NCBI RefSeq assembly: GCF_034347425.1
Contig: NZ_CP133779.1
Coordinates: 3,534,001 to 3,598,000 of the forward strand
Origin: Undibacterium sp. CCC3.4
Lineage (GTDB): Bacteria > Pseudomonadota > Gammaproteobacteria > Burkholderiales > Burkholderiaceae_D
DNA: 64,000 nucleotides
Direction of reading: 5' to 3'
The position numbers and the translations under genes were made by a program. The notes beneath the pieces were generated by a model. It searched no databases. It was not told the DNA's origin and worked only from the letters and a program-made list of their open reading frames with translations. Below, piece after piece: positions 59,548 to 64,000 of the stretch (the stretch's first letter is position 1; every line of letters begins with the position of its first letter).

Positions 59548-61608
59548 TTATCTGTCGGAATTCAATTGCCGGGTGATGCGAGGCATAGCGATGTGAAAGC
59601 TCGCCCCTTGCTGCTCATTATTACTCACGCTGATCGTGCCGCCGAATTGCTTGCTGATGATATTGAAAACAATATTGAGACCAAGACCGGTGCCGCCTTG
59701 GCCGCGGCGGGTGGTGAAAAACGGCTCGAAGATCTTACTCAGATGCTCGGCTGGAATACCGCAGCCATCGTCACAAAATGTGAGCAGACATTGTTCTTCA
59801 AACTGCTCCAGCGTGAGACGAATGTGCCCCGCTTGTCCGGGACGAAAGCCATGGGTAAGCGCATTCATGGTCAGATTAGTCAATACCTGCGCCAGCAAAC
59901 CGGGGTAGCCATCCATCAGAATAGCGCTGCTGGTGCGGACCACCTCAATGCTGGCATGGGCCTTGCGCAGAGTCGGCATCAGACTGGTGACCAGTTCATC
60001 GACGAATTCATTGAGTTCATAATCGCGCCGTTGTTCGCTGGTTTGGTCCACTGCTACCTGCTTGAAACTTTGAATCAGGTGGGCCGCGCGCTCGGCATTG
60101 CTGGCAATGAGACGTGCGCTTTCCGTTGCTGTCTGTAAATAATCTGTCATTTGCGTTTTACGCAGCGCCCCCAGCGCTAAACCTTGACTTACTTGCAGTG
60201 TGGCTTCGCTGAGTACTGATGCGCTGGTGATGATCACCCCGACCGGAGTGTTGATTTCGTGGGCGATGCCAGCCACCAGCCCGCCGAGTGCCGCGAGTTT
60301 TTCCGCTCGTACCAACTCTTCTTTGGCCAGTTGAAGTGTAGCGAGGGTTTGATTGAGTTCGGCATTGGCAGTTTCAAACTTGGCGGTACGCAGTTGCACG
60401 CGTGTTTCCAATTGCTGGTTGATTTCGCGTAGCTCGCGTTCATGGCCTTGCCTGAGTCTGTTCACCTCAAGAAAGGCATTGAACCATTTGACCAATTCAC
60501 TGATTTCATCGGTACCGGATGGTAGCGGCAGGGCTGCCTGCACCTCGTCCGTATCCGTCGCGTTATTATCTGTGGCATCACGGCGCGCCTGCATGCGGCG
60601 AAAGCCGGCCGATACGGCTTGTACCGGCAATACCATATTCCGGTGAAACACATGTCCTGCCAAATAAATAATGCACAAACATACCGCGATCAACAATGCC
60701 AGCACCTCACTCAAATGCCGCATCGGTGCCAGCAGGGTTTGCTGCGGAATAATTCCGAATACCTGCCAGCCGACATGCTCAAGCCTTGCCATGCTCAGCA
60801 CACTGTCGCGGCCATTGAATTGCAGCATACGGCTGCCATTGCCGCTCAAAGTAAGCAAGGGGGGCGTTACCAGTTGACCGATACGGCTGCGATCAGGATG
60901 ATAGATGATGCGTCCGGCGGCATCGGTGACGATGAGGCTGGCATCGCGTCCGAGATCGACCTGACTGAAGTGTTGATATAAATAATCACTGGAATAATTG
61001 ATCAACAACATGCCGATCGGCTCACTGCTCTGAGATTGTGGCGAATAGTGGCGCACGATTTTTACCGCCGTCAACACATTGCGTGCACTCGATGCGCTGT
61101 TGAGGTTATCGCTTAGTCCCAGCCAGTGCAAAGTCTGCGGTGCTTGCAGGGCCGCTTGGTAAATCTTCGCGCGCAGCGCTTGGTCGACCGGCGTCACCGT
61201 CAGGGTGTCTCCGACATAGAAACGGTGGCCTTGCAGGCTGAATAAATCGATCGATACCACGCCCTTCAGGCTGCTGTAAAGGTTAAGGCTTTCGCGAATT
61301 TTCGCTTGCGTTGACAAATTATCATAGGCATCCCGACTGACGGCCCCAGCGGCATCGCTTTTCGCCAGCACGATACCGATGTCTTCTATGCTGGCGATGC
61401 GATTGGCCAGATTTTCCACTTGATCTAATTGTAATTGCAAATAATCGCGCTGATTGAGCAATAACTGGCTGCTGTATTGGCCCGTCAGGTCAAGAATAGT
61501 GCGCCGGACAATATGGTAGGAAGTGACAGCAAACAAAGACAAGGGCAGTACACTGACGATCAGCAGGTAGGCGATGAGCTTATACATCAACTTCATCTGC
61601 AATTTCAT
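59548..61608 (-). CDS. Membrane sensor histidine kinase
   Basis: 686 residues. A first membrane helix (about 8-28), a periplasmic Cache-like sensor region (about 30-295, with VVSIDLFSLQGHRFYVGDTL and ASLIVTDAAGRIIYHPDRS), a second helix (about 300-322), a HAMP-like/coiled-coil linker, then the H-box LVAGIAHEINTPVG, N-box LTNLTMNALTHG and ATP-lid DDGCGIPAEHL with GGTGLGLNIV. All catalytic boxes are intact. It overlaps the upstream binding-protein gene by 4 bp and precedes the HD-GYP regulator. Confidence 0.93.
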   Translation of the reverse strand: MKLQMKLMYKLIAYLLIVSVLPLSLFAVTSYHIVRRTILDLTGQYSSQLLLNQRDYLQLQLDQVENLANRIASIEDIGIVLAKSDAAGAVSRDAYDNLSTQAKIRESLNLYSSLKGVVSIDLFSLQGHRFYVGDTLTVTPVDQALRAKIYQAALQAPQTLHWLGLSDNLNSASSARNVLTAVKIVRHYSPQSQSSEPIGMLLINYSSDYLYQHFSQVDLGRDASLIVTDAAGRIIYHPDRSRIGQLVTPPLLTLSGNGSRMLQFNGRDSVLSMARLEHVGWQVFGIIPQQTLLAPMRHLSEVLALLIAVCLCIIYLAGHVFHRNMVLPVQAVSAGFRRMQARRDATDNNATDTDEVQAALPLPSGTDEISELVKWFNAFLEVNRLRQGHERELREINQQLETRVQLRTAKFETANAELNQTLATLQLAKEELVRAEKLAALGGLVAGIAHEINTPVGVIITSASVLSEATLQVSQGLALGALRKTQMTDYLQTATESARLIASNAERAAHLIQSFKQVAVDQTSEQRRDYELNEFVDELVTSLMPTLRKAHASIEVVRTSSAILMDGYPGLLAQVLTNLTMNALTHGFRPGQAGHIRLTLEQFEEQCLLTFCDDGCGIPAEHLSKIFEPFFTTRRGQGGTGLGLNIVFNIISKQFGGTISVSNNEQQGASFHIAMPRITRQLNSDR

Positions 61609-62606
61609 GGTCGCTCGCGCTGCTTGAGCAGTTCCGCAGTCAGTACTTGGGCCGCCACCGGCAAGCGTGCCGGCAGTGTTTCACCCTTGAGCGCACGCAG
61701 GGCCAGCATCACCCCCTGATAGCCTTGCTCATCGGCCGCTTGATCGACGGTCGCCACCATGGCCCCGCTGCGCAGTGCCTGCTTGGCTTCATCGATGGCA
61801 TCATAGCCGATCACCGCGACCTCAGTGCGACCACTTTCCTGCAGATAGCGCACCGCGCCGAGCGCCATCATATCGTTAGCACAGAACAGCAGGGTGATAT
61901 GCGGATGTTGGCGAAACAAGTCTTTACTTACGCTATAGGCTTCATCAATCTTCCAGTGCGCCGTCATCGCGGCGACCTTGCTCACGCCATGCTCGCGCAG
62001 GGCACGACGCGCGCCGGCGCTGCGCAGGCGGCCATTTTCAGCGCCCGGCATGCCCTCGATCAGCGCCGCCTCCGCAAGCGCCGGCATGTGCGCGAGCACT
62101 GCCTTGACCGCCGCATAACTGGCAGCTTCATTGTCGACACTGACAAAGGGAATCGCCTGCATGTGCAGTTGACTCAAACGCGCCGAGTCGAGCGGGTTAT
62201 CGATATTGATGATCACCATGCCGCGTTGCTGGGCTTTCTGCAGCACCGGCAGCAGGCGTTGCGAGTCGCTAGGGGCAATCACCAAGGCTGGCACTTTGTC
62301 TTCAATGAGTTCGTCGACAATCGCGATTTGCTGTTCGATCGCCGTTTCCTGTGCCGCCGTCCGTACTTCGAGTACGACGCCCGACTGCGCCGCGGCACGG
62401 CGTGCGCCGCGTTCGATCGCGATGAAAAATGGATTACTCAGGGTTTTTAATACCAAGGCGATGCGTGGTGTTGCCGCTGCGGTTTTTTGTTGTTGCTCAA
62501 TAGCAACAGCAGTGGAAGCACTGCCTGCGCTACCGGGTTCGGTATTGCCGCATGCGCAAAACAGCGTGCACAGCACGCCCAGTCCTAAGATGCCGGCAAA
62601 TTTCAT
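61605..62606 (-). CDS. Periplasmic sugar-binding-type lipoprotein (sensor partner)
   Basis: About 333 residues. A hydrophobic N-terminus (MKFAGILGLGVLCTLFCACG) with a lipobox-like CAC suggests a lipoprotein. The rest is an RbsB/LacI-type periplasmic binding protein: RIALVLKTLSNPFFIAIERGARRAA, ALVIAPSDSQRLLPVLQKAQ, IEGMPGAENGRLRSAGARRAL and FCANDMMALGAVRYL. No ABC permease or ATPase accompanies it; instead a sensor kinase follows, coupled by ATGA. The likely role is to bind a sugar or signal and present it to the kinase. GAGGGA precedes ATGs at 62609 and 62606. Confidence 0.87.
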   Translation of the reverse strand: MKFAGILGLGVLCTLFCACGNTEPGSAGSASTAVAIEQQQKTAAATPRIALVLKTLSNPFFIAIERGARRAAAQSGVVLEVRTAAQETAIEQQIAIVDELIEDKVPALVIAPSDSQRLLPVLQKAQQRGMVIINIDNPLDSARLSQLHMQAIPFVSVDNEAASYAAVKAVLAHMPALAEAALIEGMPGAENGRLRSAGARRALREHGVSKVAAMTAHWKIDEAYSVSKDLFRQHPHITLLFCANDMMALGAVRYLQESGRTEVAVIGYDAIDEAKQALRSGAMVATVDQAADEQGYQGVMLALRALKGETLPARLPVAAQVLTAELLKQRERP

Positions 62607-62952
62607 CATATTCCCTCGTGCTCGTGACGAGCGCATGATCGTTTTTGCTTCGGTTGGCAGCTGCGCCGCATGGTATTTGTGATTTTCAGTCTGTGGTTTG
62701 GCACGCAAATATGTGTTTTCAATCACACCTTTCCAGAAGCTAAAGGAAAAACGCCGTTCTGTCTATAGTTTGATCAAGAAAGTAGTTTGAGCATTTTACT
62801 GATGTAAAAAAAACTTTCATTTGAAATAAAACGATCGTACTATTTTGCGGTATAGTGAGAAAAGAATCACCCTCGGTGCCGAATCGCCAGCGCAGCGCCC
62901 GCGATTGGCAAACCGGCATAATAAAAGCTGTATTTCAACCTTAGGAAAAGAC
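62607..62952. other. Divergent promoter region binding protein / fadB-like gene
   Basis: About 345 bp without a gene. It contains the candidate operator at 62828-62840 and AT-rich stretches around 62800-62830. TATAGT at 62851-62856 is a possible -10 for the rightward gene, but I could not place a well-spaced -35. Confidence 0.4.
62828..62840 (+). promoter_or_regulatory. Candidate operator AAAACGATCGTAC
   Basis: It has the core palindrome ACGATCGT and half-sites AAACG/CGTAC, 112 bp before the fadB-like start and just before a TATAGT. It belongs to the same four-site family as 9499, 51059 and 54152. Confidence 0.5.
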
Positions 62953-64000
62953 ATGAGTGCAGAATACCAAGTCAATGGCAGCACCGCCATCATTACGCTT
63001 CACAATCCGCCGGTTAACGGTTTAGGGCATGCCACGCGCCAAGCCATCGTGGCGGGTATGAAGCAAGCGCAAGATGATGCGACGATCACAGCGATTATCA
63101 TCACCGGTGCCGGCAAGGCTTTTTCGGGTGGTGCCGACATCAAAGAATTCAATTCCCCTAAGGCCTTTGCCGAACCGGGTCTGCACAGTGTCATCAGTAT
63201 CATCGAATCATCCGAGAAACCGGTCATCGCGGCCATCCATAGTGTCTGCATGGGCGGCGGGCTGGAACTGGCCTTGGGTTGTCATTACCGTATTGCCAGC
63301 CCGGGCGCGCAGATTGCGCTGCCTGAAGTCAAGCTTGGCATCTTACCTGGGGCCGGCGGTACGCAACGCTTGCCGCGCGTGGTAGGGCTGGAATTAGCGC
63401 TCAATATGATCGTTTCCGGCACGCCGATTGCCTCCGAAAAACTGGCCAAGACAGGCTTGTTCAGTTCCATCGCTGAAGGCGACCTGATGACGGCCGCGCT
63501 GGCGCTGGCCGAACAAGTGGCCGATCAACGTCCCTTGCCACGGGTGCGCGACATCAAAATCGATTACCCCAACTACGAAGCGTACTTACAATTTACGCGC
63601 AATACCGTGCGCGCCATGGCTGGCCCGTTCCCGGCACCGCTCAAATGTGTGGAAGCAGTCGCCGCGGCGATGACGCGTAAATTCGACGACGGCATTCAAA
63701 TCGAGCGCGCACTGTTTCTCGAATTAGTCCAGAGCACCGAATCGAAAGCTCTGCGCCACGCATTTTTCGGCGAACGCGCCGCCAGCAAACTGCCCGACGT
63801 ACCGGACGACACGCCGCTGCGCAGTATCAAAACCGTGGCCGTCATCGGTGCCGGTACCATGGGCGGTGGGATCGCCATGAATTTTGCCAATGCCGGTATC
63901 CCGGTGCAAATTCTGGAAATGAAGCAGGAAGCACTCGACAAGGGTTTGGCGACGATACGCAAAAATTATGAAAATACGCTCAAAAAAGGCAAGCTGACGC
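62953..64000 (+). CDS. FadB/FadJ-type multifunctional beta-oxidation protein (partial)
   Basis: The open frame starts at the ATG 62953 behind TTAGGAAAAG and continues past the window end (349 codons visible). Residues about 1-190 form an enoyl-CoA hydratase: GAGKAFSGGADIKEF and CMGGGLELALGCHYRIA (oxyanion-hole glycines and first Glu), then LPEVKLGILPGAGGTQRLPR (second Glu). From about 290 the NAD-binding Rossmann motif VAVIGAGTMGGGIAMNFANAG begins a 3-hydroxyacyl-CoA dehydrogenase. It carries out two consecutive steps of fatty-acid beta-oxidation. Confidence 0.92.
   Translation, partial: MSAEYQVNGSTAIITLHNPPVNGLGHATRQAIVAGMKQAQDDATITAIIITGAGKAFSGGADIKEFNSPKAFAEPGLHSVISIIESSEKPVIAAIHSVCMGGGLELALGCHYRIASPGAQIALPEVKLGILPGAGGTQRLPRVVGLELALNMIVSGTPIASEKLAKTGLFSSIAEGDLMTAALALAEQVADQRPLPRVRDIKIDYPNYEAYLQFTRNTVRAMAGPFPAPLKCVEAVAAAMTRKFDDGIQIERALFLELVQSTESKALRHAFFGERAASKLPDVPDDTPLRSIKTVAVIGAGTMGGGIAMNFANAGIPVQILEMKQEALDKGLATIRKNYENTLKKGKLT

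Noticed and set aside
61647..62450. 267-codon plus-strand frame opposite the binding-protein gene
   Set aside because: The minus-strand gene has a full RbsB-type fold; this frame is rich in His/Arg/Gln, typical of antisense readings.

Overview
The window looks like a chromosomal segment of a betaproteobacterium in the order Burkholderiales, most likely family Oxalobacteraceae. The inference rests on gene order: yjgA/pmbA divergent, ygfZ-DUF4936 divergent from mltG-tmk-holB-pilZ, purU-yaeQ, and an acyl-CoA ligase gene next to a branched-chain-amino-acid-type ABC operon. No rRNA or tRNA gene was recognised, so the genus is not claimed.

Layout. (1) 1-5540 is an accessory, partly AT-rich region: a hipBA-type toxin-antitoxin pair, a Phd/PIN (vapBC-like) pair, an AIPR-family phage-resistance gene broken by one in-frame TAA, and a repeat block bounded by inverted repeats. 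(2) 5755-8298 holds a bile-acid-symporter-family gene coupled to a hydroxypyruvate isomerase gene, then a scar of mobile and toxin-antitoxin debris (IS3-type orfA start, FitA-like fragment, HTH gene with an apparent internal deletion). (3) 8389-14603 is housekeeping: MDR oxidoreductase, purU, yaeQ, esterase, mog, yjgA, pmbA. (4) 14680-28527 is one 13.8-kb gene for a 4615-residue autotransporter. Its passenger has 13 almost identical 69-71-residue units and a further segmental repeat with a 2364-bp offset. (5) 28917-35405 holds a livHMGF operon. Its probable binding-protein gene is separated from it by a lipoprotein gene and an alpha-carbonic anhydrase gene on the other strand. (6) 35521-44928 holds argH, a LytTR protein with a degenerate receiver, two glutathione-transferase-type genes, an EAL protein, an MFS carrier, an unusual methyltransferase, an NRDE protein and DUF4936. 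(7) 44943-50821 holds ygfZ divergent from mltG-tmk-holB-pilZ-GNAT, then rlmJ. (8) 51149-57912 holds an acyl-CoA ligase and a second complete ABC system (binding protein, livHMGF-like). (9) 57946-62606 encodes a periplasmic sugar-binding-type lipoprotein, a sensor kinase and an HD-GYP response regulator in one tight cluster. (10) From 62953 a fadB/fadJ-type beta-oxidation gene runs off the end.

Connections. An inverted repeat of the form RNACG-NN-CGTRC lies upstream of four genes or operons tied to acyl-CoA or reductase metabolism (MDR oxidoreductase, acyl-CoA ligase, second liv operon, fadB-like gene), which suggests one local-acting repressor regulon. Cyclic-di-GMP turnover appears twice (EAL, HD-GYP), next to a PilZ-family pilus protein that lacks the usual c-di-GMP-binding motif. 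The most distinctive items are the giant repeat-built autotransporter with two matching cysteine pairs and the three-gene sensing cluster.
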